From Aristolochia californica (taxonomy: Eukaryota > Streptophyta > Magnoliopsida > Piperales > Aristolochiaceae): a DNA stretch of 64,000 nt. A program made the translations under genes and the position numbers. The notes under the pieces were generated by a model. That model did no database searches. It worked only from the letters and a program-made list of their open reading frames with translations, and was not told the DNA's origin. The stretch is from the NCBI GenBank assembly GCA_029961685.1, contig JARWKL010000007.1, positions 21,647,013 to 21,711,012 on the forward strand. The letters run 5' to 3'. Each line of letters opens with the position of its first letter. Position 1 is the stretch's first letter. This document shows positions 26,501-40,554 of this stretch, in pieces.

Positions 26501-29500
26501 TTCCAAGCTATTAGGCTTAAACTAATGGAATTTCCCAAAATTGGATAACAAAACTTTTGTGTTCATTTGTGTTGGGTGAATAAATTTTCTTTATTTATAT
26601 TTGTTATTGTTTTAAATTTTTTCCATTCATCAACTATAAAATTTTCATTTTGTTGTAAGCTTTTTGCCTTGTTATTTTTCGGGATGAAGGGAGAGCGAAA
26701 AGTCAAAGTTTTGATTTAAGAAAAAATTGTACATCTAAAATGGAAAAGCACAATGCAAAATTGCAGGGAGACATAATTCCAAAGAATGTCTGTAGTTTTT
26801 AGGGATTGTAAGCTCTTTTTAGTTTTTATATCTCAGGTTTTGCAATCGTCGGGAAAAATTGGTGGCAGAGGATTTTAACTGAGTCTTGAATTGCAATCCA
26901 TAAGTCATTTCATACAAAAATATAGCCCGTTACGCATGATAATTCACTTTACAATCATCAATGATTGTTAGATCAAATTGTTGAAAATGGGAAAAATAAT
27001 GACTTGTTAGACTCGGGTAAATATCCCACCGCACGTTCACTTGAGAATTTAATGAGCGTTTGTTATTCTCTGTAAAAGCTTTGGATCCATAGGTCATTTG
27101 AATCTTTAACATGTTTCAAGCATGCAAATTCATTTTTATAACATGTGTAGAAAAAATCTCCTTCATGTAAAATTCGAAGCTTAATAGGGTTGGACTAATG
27201 GAATTTCCCAAACTTGGATAACAAAACTTTTGTCTTCATTTGTGGTGTGTGAATAGATATTTTTTATTTACATTAGTTATTATTTTAAATATTTTCCACA
27301 CATCAACTATAAAAATTTTATTTTGTTGTGATCTTTTTTGCCTTTATTGTTTATGGGATGAAGTGGGAGCGAAAACTCAAAGTTCTGATTTAAGAACAAA
27401 GTGTACATCGAAAATGGAAATGCACAATGCACAAACATAGAGAGAGATATTTCCAAAGAGTTTCTGTATGTTTTAGGGATCGTATGCACTCTTTCATTTT
27501 TATATCTAAGGTTTTGCAATCGTCGGGAAATGGGGGAGGCTGGCGATTTTTAACTGAGTGTTGACTTCAAATCCATAAGTCATTTCTTACAAAAATATAG
27601 CCCATTACGCATGACAAATCACTTTACAATCACCAGTGATTGTTAACTCAACATTTTGAAAATGGGCAAAATAATGGCTTGTTTGACTCAGGCAAATATC
27701 CCACCGCGCGTTCACTTGAGAATTTAATGAGCGTTTGTTATTCTCTTTAAAAGCTTTCGATCCATAGGTCATTTGAATCTTTGACATGTTTTTGGCATGC
27801 ATATCCATTGTTAAAACATATGTAGAAAAAATCTCGTTCATGTAAAATTCCTAGATATTAGTTTTGGACTAGTGTAATTTCCCAAACTTGGATGGCAAAA
27901 CTTTTGTGTTCATTTGTGGTGTGTGAATAAGTTTTCTTCATTTACTTTTTTTATTGTTTTAAACTTTTTCCGTACATCAACTATGAAATTTTCATTTTGC
28001 TGTGTTCTATTTGCCTTTTTTGTTTACAGGATGAAAGGAGAGCCAAAAACTCGAAGTTTTGATTTAAAAAAAATGTGTACATCTAAAACGGAAATGAACA
28101 ATGCACATATGTAGAGAGAGATAATTCCAAAGAGTGTCTGTAATTTTTAGGGATTGTAAGCACCTTTTCGTTTTTATATCTCAGGTTTTGCAATCGTCGG
28201 GAAAAATGGGGTGCGGGGGATTTTTAATTGAGTGTTGAATTGCAATCCATAAGTCATTTCATACAATAATATAACCCGTTACGCATGATAAATCACATTA
28301 CAATCATCTATGATTAATTATGTCAGCTTTTTGCAAATGGGCAAAATAATGGCATGTTTGACTCGGGTAAATATTCCACCGCAAGTTCACTTGAGAATTT
28401 AATGAGCGTTTGTTATTCTCTTTAAAAGCTTTGCATCCATAGCTCATTTGCATCTTTAACATGTTTCAAACATGCATATCCATTTTTAAAACATGTGTGG
28501 ACGAAATCTCTTTCTTGCAAAATTCCAAGCTATTAGTGTTAAACTAGTGGAATTTCCCAAAATTGGATAACAAAACTTTTGTGTTCATTTGTGTTGGGTG
28601 AATAAATTTTCTTTATTTATATTTGTTATTGTTTTAAATTTTTTCCATACATCAACTATAAAATTTTCATTTTTTTGTAAGTTTTTTGCCTTGTTTGTTT
28701 TCGGGATGAAGGGGGAGCGAAAACTCAAGGTTCTGATTTAAGAAAAAAGTGTACATTTAAAATGGAAACGCACAATGCACAAATGTAGAGAGAGATATTT
28801 CCAATGAGTGTCTGTATGTTTTAGGGATTGTATGCACTCTTTCGTTTTTATATCTAAGGTTTTGCAATCGTTGGGAAACGGGTGAGGCGGGCGATTTTTA
28901 ACTGAGTGTTGACTTCAAATCCATAAGTCATTTCTTAAAAAAATATAGACCGTTACGCATGACAAATCACTTTACAATTATCTATGATTGTTAGCTCAAC
29001 TTTTTGAATATGGGCAAAATAATGGCTTGTTTGACTCGGGCAAATATCCCACCGCACGTTCACTTGAGAATTTAATGAGCGTTTGTTATTCTCTTTAAAA
29101 GCTTTGGCTCCATAGGTCATTTGAATCTTTAACATGTTTCTGGCATGCATATCCATTTTTAAAACATGTGTAGAAAAAATCTCCTTCATGTAAAATTCCA
29201 AGATATTAGTTTTGAACTAGTGGAATTTCCCAAACTTGCATAACAAAACTTTTGTGTTCATTTGTGGTGTGTGAATAAATTTTCTACATTTACTTTTTTA
29301 ATTGTTTTAAACTTTTTCTGTACATCAACTATGAAATTTTCATTTTGCTGTGATCTATTTACCTTTTTTGTTTACGGGATGAAGGGAGAGCGAAAAACTC
29401 GAAGTTTTGATTTAAGAAAAATGTGTACATCTAAAACGGAAATGCACAATGCACATATGTAGTGAGAGATAATTCCAAAGAGTGTCTGTAATTTTTAGGG

Positions 29501-32500
29501 ATTGTAAGCACCTTTTCGTTTTTATATCTTAGGTTTTGCAATCGTCGGGAAAAATGGGTTGCGGAGGACTTTTAACTGAGTGTTAAATTGCAATCCATAA
29601 GTCATTTCGTACAAAAATATAGCCCGTGACGCATGCTATATCACATTACAATCATCTATGATTAATTATGTCAGCTTTTTGCAAATGGGCAAAATAATGG
29701 CATGTTTGACTCGGGTAAATATCCCACTGCAAGTTCACTTGAGAATTTAATGAGCGTTTGTTATTCTCTTTAAAAGCTTTGCATCGATAGCTCATTTGCA
29801 TCTTTAACATGTTTCAAACATGCATATCCATTTTTAAAACATGTGTGGATGAAATCTTTTGCTTGCAAAATTCCAAGCTATTAGGGTTAAACTAGTGGAA
29901 TTTTCCAAAATTGGATACAAAACTTTTGTGTTCATTTGTGTTGGGTGAATAAATTTTCTTTATTTATATTTGTTATTGTTTTCTATTTTCTCCATACATC
30001 AACTATAAAATTTTCATTTTGTTGTAAGCTTTTTGCCTTGTTTGTTTTCGGGGAGGAAGGGAGAGCGAAAAGTCAAAGTTTTGATTTAAGAAAAAAGTGT
30101 ACATCTAAAATGGAAAAGCTCAATGCACAATTGTAGGGAGAGATAATTCCAAAGAGTGTCTGTAATTTTTAGGGATTGTAAGCTCTTTTTAGTTTTTATA
30201 TCACAAGTTTTGCAATCGTCAAGAAAAATTGGTGGCAAAGGATTTTTATTTGAGTGTTTAATTGCAATCCACAAGTCATTTCATACAAAAATATAGCCCG
30301 TTACGCATGATAAATCACTTTAAAATCATCTATGATTGTTACATCAAATTTTTGAAAATGGGCAAAATAATGACTTGTTAGACTCAGGTAAATATCCCAC
30401 CGCACGTTCACTTGAGAATTTAATGAGCGTTTGTTATTCTCTTTAAAAGCTTTGGATCCATAGGTCATTTGAATCTTTAACATTTATCAAGCATGCATAT
30501 CCATTTTTAAAACATGTGTAGAAAAAATCTCCTTCATGTAAAATTCCAAGCTTAATAGGGTTGGACAAATGGAATTTCCCAAACTTGGATAACAAAACTT
30601 TTTTGTTCATTTGTGGTGTGTGAATAGATATTTTTTATTTACATTAGTTATTATTTTAAATATTTTCCACACATCAACTATAAAAATTTTATTTTGTTGT
30701 GATCTTTTTTGCCTTTTTTCTTTACGGGATGAAGGGCGGAGCAAAAACTAAAAGTTCTGATTTAAGAAAAAAGTGTACATCTAAAATGGAAATGCACAAT
30801 GCATAAATGTAGAGAGAGATATTTCCAAAGAGTGTCTGTATGTTTTAGGGATCGGATGGACTCTTTCGTTTTGATATCTAAGGTTTTGCAATCGTCGAGA
30901 AACTGGGGAGGCGAGCGATTTTCAACTGAGTGTTGACTTCAAATCCATAAGTCATTTCTTACAAAAATATAGCCCGTTACGCATGACAAATCACTTTACA
31001 ATCATCTATGATTCTTAGCTCAACTTTTTGAATATAGGCAAAATAATGGCTTGTTTGACTCAGGCAAATATCCCACCGCACGTTCACTTGAGAATTTAAT
31101 GAGCGTTTGTTATTCTCTTTAAAAGCTTTGGATCCATAGGTCATTTGAATGTTTAACATGTTTCTGGCATGCATATCCATTTTTAAAACTTGTGTACAAA
31201 AAATCCCCTTCATGTAATATTCCAAGATATTAGTTTTCTACTAGTGGAATTTCTAAAACTTGGATAAGAAAACTTTTGTGTTCATTTGTGGTGTGTGAAT
31301 AAATTTTCTTCATTTACTTTTTTTATTGTTTTAAACTTTTTTCGTACATCAACTATGAAATTTTCATTTTGCTGTGATCTATTCGCCTTTTTTGTTTACG
31401 GAATGAAGGGAGAGCGAAAACTCAAAGTTTTGATTTAAGAAAAAATGTGTACATCTAAAACGGAAATGCACAATGCACAAATGTAGAGAGAGATAATTCC
31501 AAAGAGTGTCTGTAATTTTTAGGGACTGTAAGCACCTTTTCGTTTTTATATCTCAGGTTTTTTAATCGTTGGGAAAAATGGGTTGCGGAGGATTTTTTAC
31601 TCAGCGTTGAATTGCAATCCTTAAGTCATTCCATACAAAAATATAGCCCATTACGCATGATAAATCACATTACAATCATCTATGATTAATTATGTCAGCT
31701 TTTTACAAATGGGCAAAATAATAGCATGTTTGACTCGGGTTAATATCCCACCACAGGTTCACTTGAGAATTTATTGAGCGTTTGTTATTCTCTTTAAAAG
31801 CTTTGCATCCATAGCTGATTTTCCTCTTCAACATGTTTCAAAAATGCATTTCCATTTTTAAAACATGTGTCGATGAAATCTCTTTCTTGCAAAATTCCAA
31901 GCTATTAGGGTTAAACTAGTGGAATTTCCCAAAATTGGATAACAAAACTTTTGTGTTCATTTGTGTTGGGTGAATAAATTTTATTTATTTATATTTTTAA
32001 TAGTTTTAAATTATTTCCATACATAAACGATAAAATTTTCATTTTGTTGAAAGCTTTCTTCCTTGTTTTTTTTTGGGATGAAGGGAGAGCGAAAAGTCAA
32101 AGTTTTGATTTAAGAAAAAAGTGTACATCTAAAATGGAAAAGCACAATGCGCAATTGTAGGGAGAGATAATTCCAAAGAGTGTTCTTAATTTTTAGGGAT
32201 TGTAAGCTCTTTTTAGTTTTTATATCTCAGGTTTTGCAATCGTCGGGAAAAATTGGTGGCAGAGGATTTTTAACTGAGTGTTGAATTGCAATCCATAAGT
32301 CATTTCATACAGAAATATAGCCCGTTACGCATGATAAATCACTTTACAATCATCTATGATTGTTAGATCAAATTTTTGAAAATGGGCAAAATAATGACTT
32401 GTTAGGCTCGGGCAAATATCCCACCGCACGTTCACTTGAGAATTTAATGAGCGTTTCTTATTCCCTTTAAAAGCTTTGGATCCATAGGTCATTTGAATAT

Positions 32501-34341
32501 TTAACATGTTTCAAGCATGCATATCCATTTTTAAAACATGTGTAGAAAAAATCTCCTTCATGTAAAATTCCATGATATTAGTTTTGGACTAGTGGAATTT
32601 CCCAAACTTGGATAACAAAACGATTGTGTTCATTTGTGGTGTGTGAATAAATTTTCCTCATTTAATCTTTTATTGTATTAAACTTTTTCTGTAGAACAAC
32701 TATGAAATTTTCTTTTTGCTGTGATCTATTTGCCTTTTTTGTTTACGGGATGAAGGGAAAGCGACAAACTCGAAGTTTTTATTTAAGAAAAATGTTTACA
32801 TCTAAAACGGAAATGTACAATGCACATATGTAGAGAGAGATAATTCCAAAGAGTGTCTGTATTTTTTAAGGATTGTAAGCACCTTTTCGTTTTTATATCT
32901 CAGGTTGTGCAATCGTCGGGAAAAATGGGTTGCGGAGGATTTTTAAGTGAGTGTTGAATTGCAATCCATAAGTCATTTCATACAGAAATATAGCCCGTTA
33001 CGCAAGATAAATCACATTACAATCATCTATAATTAATTATGTTAGCTTTTTGCAAATGCGCAAAATAATGGCATATTTGACTCGGGTAAATATCCCACCG
33101 CAAGTTCACTTGAGAATTTAATGAGCGTTTGTTATTCTCTTTAAAAGATTTGGATCCATAGGTCATTTGAATCTTTAACATTTATCAAGCATGCATATCC
33201 ATTTTTAAAACATGTGTAGAAAAAATCTCCTTCATGTAAAATTCCAAGCTTAATAGGGTTGGACAAATGGAATTTCCCAAACTTGGATAACAAAACTTTT
33301 TTGTTCATTTGTGGTGTGTGAATAGATATTTTTTATTTACATTAGTTATTATTTTAAATCTTTTCCACACATCAACTATAAAAATTTTATTTTGTTGTGA
33401 TCTTTTTTGCCTTTTTTCTTTACGGGATGAAGGGCGGAGCAAAAACTAAAAGTTCTGATTTAAGAAAAAAGTGTACATCTAAAATGGAAATGCACAATGC
33501 ATAAATGTAGAGAGAGATATTTCCAAAGAGTGTTTGTATGTTTTAGGGATCGGATGGACTCTTTCGTTTTGATATCTAAGGTTTTGCAATCGTCGGGAAA
33601 CGGGGGAGGCGAGCGATTTTCAACTGAGTGTTGACTTCAAATCCATAAGTCATTTCTTACAAAAATATAGCCCGTTACGCATGACAAATCACTTTACAAT
33701 CATCTATGATTGTTAGCTCAACTTTCTGAATATGGGCAAAATAATGGCTTGTTTGACTCGGGCAAATATCCCACAGCACGTTCACTTGAGAATTTAAAGA
33801 GCGTTTGTTATTCTCTTTAAAAGCTTTGGATCCATAGGTCATTTGAATCTTTAACATATTTCTGGCATGCATATCTAATTTTAAAACATGTGTAGAAAAA
33901 ATCTCCTTCAAGTAAAATTCCAAGATATTCGTTTTGGACTAGTGGAATTTCCCAAACTTGGATAACTAAACTTTTGTGTTCATTTGTGGTGTGTGAATAA
34001 ATTTTCTTCATTTACTTTTTTTATTGTTTTAAACTTTTTCCGTACATCAACTATGAAATTTTCATTTTGCTGTGATCTATTTGCCTTTTTTGTTTACGGG
34101 ATGAAGGGAAAGTGAAAAACTCGAAGTTTTGATTTAAGAAAAATGTGTAGATCTAAAACGGAAATGCACAATGCACATATGTAGAGAGAGATAATTCCAA
34201 AGAGTGTCTGTAGTTTTTAGGGATTGTAAGCACCTTTTCATTTTTATATCCCAGGTTTTGCAATCATCGGGAAACGGGGGAGGCGGGCGATTTTTAACTG
34301 AGTGTTGAATTGCAATCCATAAGTCATTTCATAAAAAAATA
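23568..34341. repeat. Satellite block 3: A-B-C trimers with hybrids
   Basis: Anchors: 23568 A, 24239 B, 24903 C, 25577 A, 26250 B, 26923 C, 27598 A, 28272 B-to-C hybrid, 28946 A, 29630 B, 30294 C, 30970 A, 31644 B, 32318 C-to-A hybrid, 32991 B-to-C hybrid, 33668 A. All are close to full length. The stretch about 33150-33660 closely matches about 30450-30960 at offset 2698, including the rare variants catttatcaagc, gggcggagcaaaaac and atcggatggactc. Confidence 0.84.
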
Positions 34342-36359
34342 TAGCCCATTACGCATGATAAATCACATTACAATCATCTATGATTAATTTTATCAAATTT
34401 TTGAAAATGGGCAAAATAATGACTTGTTAGACTCGGGTAAATATCCCACCGCATGTTCACTTGAGAATTTAATGAGTGTTTGTTATTCTCCTTAAAAGCT
34501 TTGGATCCATAGCTTATTTGAATCTTTAACATGTTTTCGGCATGCATATTCATTTTTAAAACATGTGTAGAAAAAATCTCCTTCATGTAAAATTCCAAGA
34601 TATTAATTTTGGACTAGTGGAATTTCCCAAACTTGGATAACAAAACTTTTGTGTTCATTTGTGGTGTGTGAATAAATTTTCTTCATTTACTTTTTTTATT
34701 GTTTTAAACTTTTTCCGTACATCAACTATGAAATTTTCATTTTGCTGTGATCTATTTGCCTTTTTTGGTTACGTGATGAAGGGTGAGCGAAAAACTCAAA
34801 GTTTTGATTTAAGAAAAATGTGTACACCTAAAACGGAAATGCACAATGCACATATGTAGAGAGAGACAATTCCAAAGAGTGTCTGTAATTTTTAGGGACT
34901 GTAAGCACCTTTTCGCTTTTATATCTCAGGTTTTGCAATCGTCGGGAAAAATAGGTTGCGGAGGATTTTTAACTGAGTGTTGAATTGCAATCCATAAGTC
35001 ATTTCATACAAAAATATAGCCCATTATGCATGATAAATCACATTACAATCATCTATGATTAATTATGTCAGCTTTTTGTAAATGGGCAAAATAATGGCTT
35101 GTTTGACTCGGGTAAATATCCCACCGCAAGTTCACTTGAGAATTTAATGAGGGTTTGTTATTCTCTTTAAAAGCTTTGCATCCATAGCGCATTTGCATCT
35201 TTAACATGTTTCAAACATGCATATCCATTTTTAAAACAAGTGTGGATGAAATCTCTTTCTTGCAAAATTCCAAGCTGGGTTAAACTAGTGGAATTTCCCA
35301 AAATTGGATAGCAAAACTTTTGTGTTCATTTGTGTTGGGTGAATAAATTTTCGTTATTTATATTTTTTATTGTTTTAAATTTTTTCCATACACCAACTAC
35401 AAAATTTCATTTTGTTGTAAGCTTTTTGCCTTGTTTGTTTTCGGGATGAAGGGACAGCAAAAAGTTAAAATTTTGATTTAAGAAAGAAGTGTACATCTAA
35501 AATGGAAAAGCACAATGCACAATTGTAGGGAGAGATAATTCCAAAGAGTGTCTGTAATTTTTAGGGATTGTAAGCTCTTTTTAGTTTTTATATCTTAGGT
35601 TTTGCAATCGTCGGGAAAAATTGGGTGCAGAGGATTTTTAACTGAGTGTTGAATTGCAATCCATAAGTCATTTCATACAAAAATATAGTCTGTTACGCAT
35701 GATAAATTACTTTACAATCATCAATGATTGTGAGATCAAATTTATGGAAATGGGTAAAATAATGACTTGTTAGACTCGGGTAAATATCCCACCGCACGTT
35801 CACTTGGGAATTTAATGAGCGTTTGTTATTCTCTTTAAAAGCTTTGGATCCATAAGTCATTTAAAACTTTAACATGTTTCAAGCATGCATATCCATTTTT
35901 AAAACATGTGTAGAAAAAATCTCCTTCATGTAAAATTCCAAGCATAATATGGTTGGACTAATGGAATTTCCCAAACTTGGATAACAAAACTTTCTGTTCA
36001 TTTGTGGTGTGTGAATGGATATTTTTTATTTACATTAGTTATTATTTTAAATATTTTCCACACATCAACTATAAAAATTTTATTTTGTTGTGATCTTTTT
36101 TGTCTTTTTTATTTACGGGATGAAGGGGAAGCGAAAACTCAAAGTTCAGATTTAAGAAAAAAGTGTACATCTAAAATTGAAATGCACAATGCACAAATGT
36201 AGAGAGATATATTTCCAAAGAGTGTGTGTATGTTTTATGGATCGTATGCACTTTTTCGTTTTTATATCTAAGGTTTTGCAATCGTCGGGAAACGGGGGAG
36301 GCGGGCGATTTTTAACTTAGTTTTGACTTTAAATCCATGAGTCATTTCTGAAAAAAATA

Positions 36360-36529
36360 TAGCCCCATAAGCATGACAAATCACTTTGCAATTTTTAGGG
36401 ATTGTAAACACCTTTTCGTTTTTATATCTCAGGTTTTGCAATCGTCGGGAAAAATGGGTTGCGGAGGATTTTTAACTGAGAGTTGAATTGCAATCCATAA
36501 GTCATTTCATACAAGAATATAGCCCGTTA
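36360..36529. repeat. Severely truncated type A monomer (170 bp)
   Basis: Only 170 bp separate this anchor from the next, so about 504 bp is gone. The joint is near 36388, where aaatcactttgc is followed directly by aatttttagggattg. The bases aat could belong to either side. Confidence 0.87.
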
Positions 36530-38540
36530 CGCATGATACATCACATTACAATCATCTATGATTAATTATGTCAGCTTTTTGCAAATGGACAAAATAATGG
36601 CATATTTGACTGGGGTAAATATCCCACCGCAAGTTCACTTGAGAATTTAATGAGCGTTTGTTATTCTCTTTAAAAGCTTTGCATCGATAGCTCATTTGCA
36701 TCTTTAACATGTTTCAAACATGCATATCCATTTTTAAAACATGTGTGGATGAAATCTCTTTCTTGCAAAATTCCAAGCTATTAGGGTTAAACTAGTGGAA
36801 TTTCCCAAAATTGGATAACAAAACTTTTGTGTTCATTTGTGTTAGGTGAATAAATTTTCTTTATTTATATTTGTTATTTTTTAAAATTTTTTCCATACAT
36901 CAACTATAAAATTTTCATTTTGTTGTAAGCTTTTTGCCTTGTTTGTTTTCGGGATGAAGGGAGAGCGAAAAGTCAAAGTTTTGATTTAGGAAAAATGTGT
37001 ACATATAAAATGGAAAAGCACAATGCACAATTGTGGGAGAGATAATTCCAAAGAGTGTCTGTAATTTTTAGGGATTGGAAGCTCTTTTTAGTGTTTATAT
37101 CTCAGGTATTGCAATCGTGGGGAAAAATTGGTGGCAGAGGATTTTTAACAGAATGTTAAATTGCAATCCATAAGTCATTTCATACAAAAATATAGCCCAT
37201 TACGCATCATAAATCACTTTACAATCATCTATGATTGTTTGATCAAATTTTTAAAAATGGGCAAAATGTTGACTTGTTAGACTCGCGTAAATATCCCACC
37301 GCACGTTCACTTGAGAATTTAATGAGCGTTTGTTATTCTCTTTAAAAGCATTGGATCCGTAGGTCATTTGAATCTTTAACATGTTTCAAGCATGCATATC
37401 CATTTTTAAAACATGTGTAGAAAAAATCTCCTTCATGTAAAATTCCAAGCTTAATAGGGTTGGACTAATGGAATTTCCCAAACTTGGATAACAAAACTTT
37501 TGTGTTCATTTGTGGAGTGTGAATAGATATTTTTTATTTACATTAGTTATTATTTTAAATATTTTCCACACATCAACTACAAATTTTTTATTTTGTTGTG
37601 ATCTTTTTTGCCTTTTTTGGTTACGGGATGAAGGGGAAGCGACAACACAAAGTTCTGATTTAAGAAAAAAGTGCACATCTAAAATGGAAATGCACAATGC
37701 ACAAATGTAGAGAGAGATATTTCCAAAGAGTATCTGTATGTTTTAGGGATCGTATGCACTTTTTCATTTTTATATCTAAGGTTTTGTAATCGTCGGGAAA
37801 CGGGGGAGGCGGGCGATTTTTAACTGAGTGTTGACTTCAAATCCATAAGTCATTTTTTAAAAAAATATAGCCCGTTACGCATGACAAATCACTTTACAAT
37901 CACCTGTGATTGTTAGCACAACTATTTGAATATGGGCAAAATAATGGCTTGTTTGACTCGGGAAAATATCCCACCGCACATTCACTTAAGAATTTAAAGA
38001 GCGTTTGTTATTCTCTTTAAAAGCTTTGGATCCATAGGTCATTTGAATTTTTAACATGTTTCTGGCATGCAAATCCATTTTTAAAACATGTGAAGAAAAA
38101 ATCTCCTTCACGTAAAATCCCTAGATATTAGTTTTGGACTAGTGGAATATCCCAAACTAGGATAAAAAGCTTTTGTGTTCATTTGTGGTGTGTGAATAAA
38201 TTTTCTTCATTTACTTTTTTTATTGTTTTAAACTTTTTCCGTACATCAACTATTAAATTTTCATTTTACTGTGATCTATTTGCCTTTCTTGTTTACGGAA
38301 TTAAGGGAGAGCGAAAAACGCGAAGTTTTGATTTAAGAAAAATGTGTAGATCTAAAACGGAAATGCACAATGCACATATGTAGAGAGCGATAATTCCAAA
38401 GAGTGTCTGTAATTTTAAGGGATTGTAAGCACCTTTTCATTTTTATATCTTAGGTTTTGCAATCATTGGGAAACGGGGGAGGCGGGCGATTTTTAACTGA
38501 GTGTTGAATTGGATTCCATAAGTCATTTCATACAAAAATA

Positions 38541-40554
38541 TAGCCCGTTACGCATGATAAATCACATTACAATCATCTATGATTAATTATGTCAAATTTT
38601 TGAAAATGGGCAAAATAATGACTTGTTAGACTCGGGTAAATATCCCACCGAACGTTCACTTGAGAATTTAATGAGTGTTTGTTATTCTTTTTAAAAGCTT
38701 TTGATCCATAGCTCATTTGAATCTTTAACATCTTTCCGACATGCATATTCATTTTTAAAACATGTGTAGAAAAAATCTCCTTCATGTAAAATTCCAAGAT
38801 ATTAATTTTGGACTAGTGGAATTTCCCAAACTTGGATAACAAAACTTTTGTGTTCATTTGTGGTGTGTGAATAAATTTTCTTCATTTAATTTTTTTATTG
38901 TTTTAAACTTTTTCCGTACATCAACTATGAAATTTTATTTTGCTGTGATCTATTTGCCTTTTTTGGTTACGGGATGAAGGGAGAGCGAAAAACTCGAAGT
39001 TTTGATTTAAGAAAAATTTGTACATCTAAAACGGAAATGCACAATGCACATATGTAGAGAGAGACAATTCCAAAGTGTGTCTGTAATTTTTAGGGACTGT
39101 AAGCACCTTTTCGTTTTTATATCTCAGGTTTTGCAATCGTCGGGAAAAATAGGTTGCGGAGGATTTTTAACTGAGTGTTGAATTGCAATCCATAAGTCAT
39201 TTCATACAAAAATATAGCCCATTACTCATGATAAATCCCATTACAATCATCTATGATTAATTATGTCAGTTTTTTGTAAATGGTCAAAATAATGGCATGT
39301 TTGACTCGGGTAAATATCACACCGCAAGTTCACTTGAGAATTTAATGAGGGTTTGTTATTCTCTTTAAAAGCATTTCATCCATAGCTCATTTGCATCTTT
39401 AACATGTTTCAAACATGCATATCCATTTTTAAAACAAGTGTGGATGAAATCTCTTTCTTGCAAAATTCCAAGCTGGGTTAAACTAGTGGAATTTCCCAAA
39501 ATTGGATAGCAAAACTTTTGTGTTCATTTGTGTTGGGTGAATAAATTTTCATTATTTATATTTGTTATTGTTTTAAATTTTTTCCATACACCAACTTAAA
39601 AATTTCATTTTGTTGTAAGCTTTTTGCCTTGTTTGTTTTCGGGATGAAGGGACAGCGAAAAGTTAAAGTTTTGATTTAAGAAAAAAGTGTACATCTAAAA
39701 TGGAAAAGCACAATGCACAATTGTAGGGAGAGATAATTCCATAGAGTGTCTGTAATTTTTAGGGATTGTAAGCTCTCTTAAGTTTTTATATCTCAGGTTT
39801 TGCAATCGTCGGGAAAAATTGGTGGCTGAGGATTTTTAACTGAGTGTTGAATTGCAATCCATAAGTCATTTCATACAAAAATATAGCCCATTACGCGTGA
39901 TAAACACTTTACAATCTTTTATGATTTTTAGATCAAATTTTTAAAAATGGGGAAAATAATGACTTGTTAGACTCGGGTAAATATCCCACCGCACGTTCAC
40001 ATGGGAATTTAATGAGCGTTTGTTATTCTCTTTGAAAGATTTGGATCCATAGCTCATTTAAAACTTTAACATGTTTTAAGCATGCATATCCATTTTTAAA
40101 ACATGTGTAGAAAAAATCTCCTTCATGTAAAATTCCACGCTTAATAGGGTTGGACTAATGGAATTTCCCAAACTTGGATAACTAAACTTTCTGTTCATTT
40201 GTGGTGTGTGAATGGATATTTTTTATTTACATTAGTTATTATTTTAAATATTTTCCACACATCAACAAAAAAATTTATTTTGTTGTGATCTTTTTTGCCT
40301 TTTTTGTTTACGGGATGAAGGGGGAGCGAAAACTCAAAGTTCAGATTGAAGAACAAAGTGTACATCTAAAATGGAAATGCACAACGCACAAATGTAGAGA
40401 GATATATTTCCAAAGAGTGTGTGTATGTTTTAGGGATCGTATGCACTTTTTCGTTTTTATATCTAAGGTTTTGCAATCGTCGGGAAACGGGGGAGGCGGG
40501 CGATTTTTAACTGAGTGTTGAATTGCAATCCATAAGTCATTTCATACAAAAATA
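38541..40554. repeat. Mosaic trimer, tandem copy 1 (~2.01 kb)
   Basis: Direct tandem duplicate of 40555-42566. The mosaic, B and C monomers are offset by 2014, 2003 and 2012 bp. Shared private variants include agtgtgtctg, tccatagagtgtctg, a cgtgataaacacttt variant at the C anchor and ttcagattgaagaacaaag near its end. In my reading the two copies differ at scattered single bases and a few small indels. Confidence 0.82.

Noticed and set aside
40201..40521. Frame of 106 codons and its 104-codon partner at 42213-42527
   Set aside because: These are the same duplicated satellite segment (offset 2012 bp) with a small indel that lengthens the frame.
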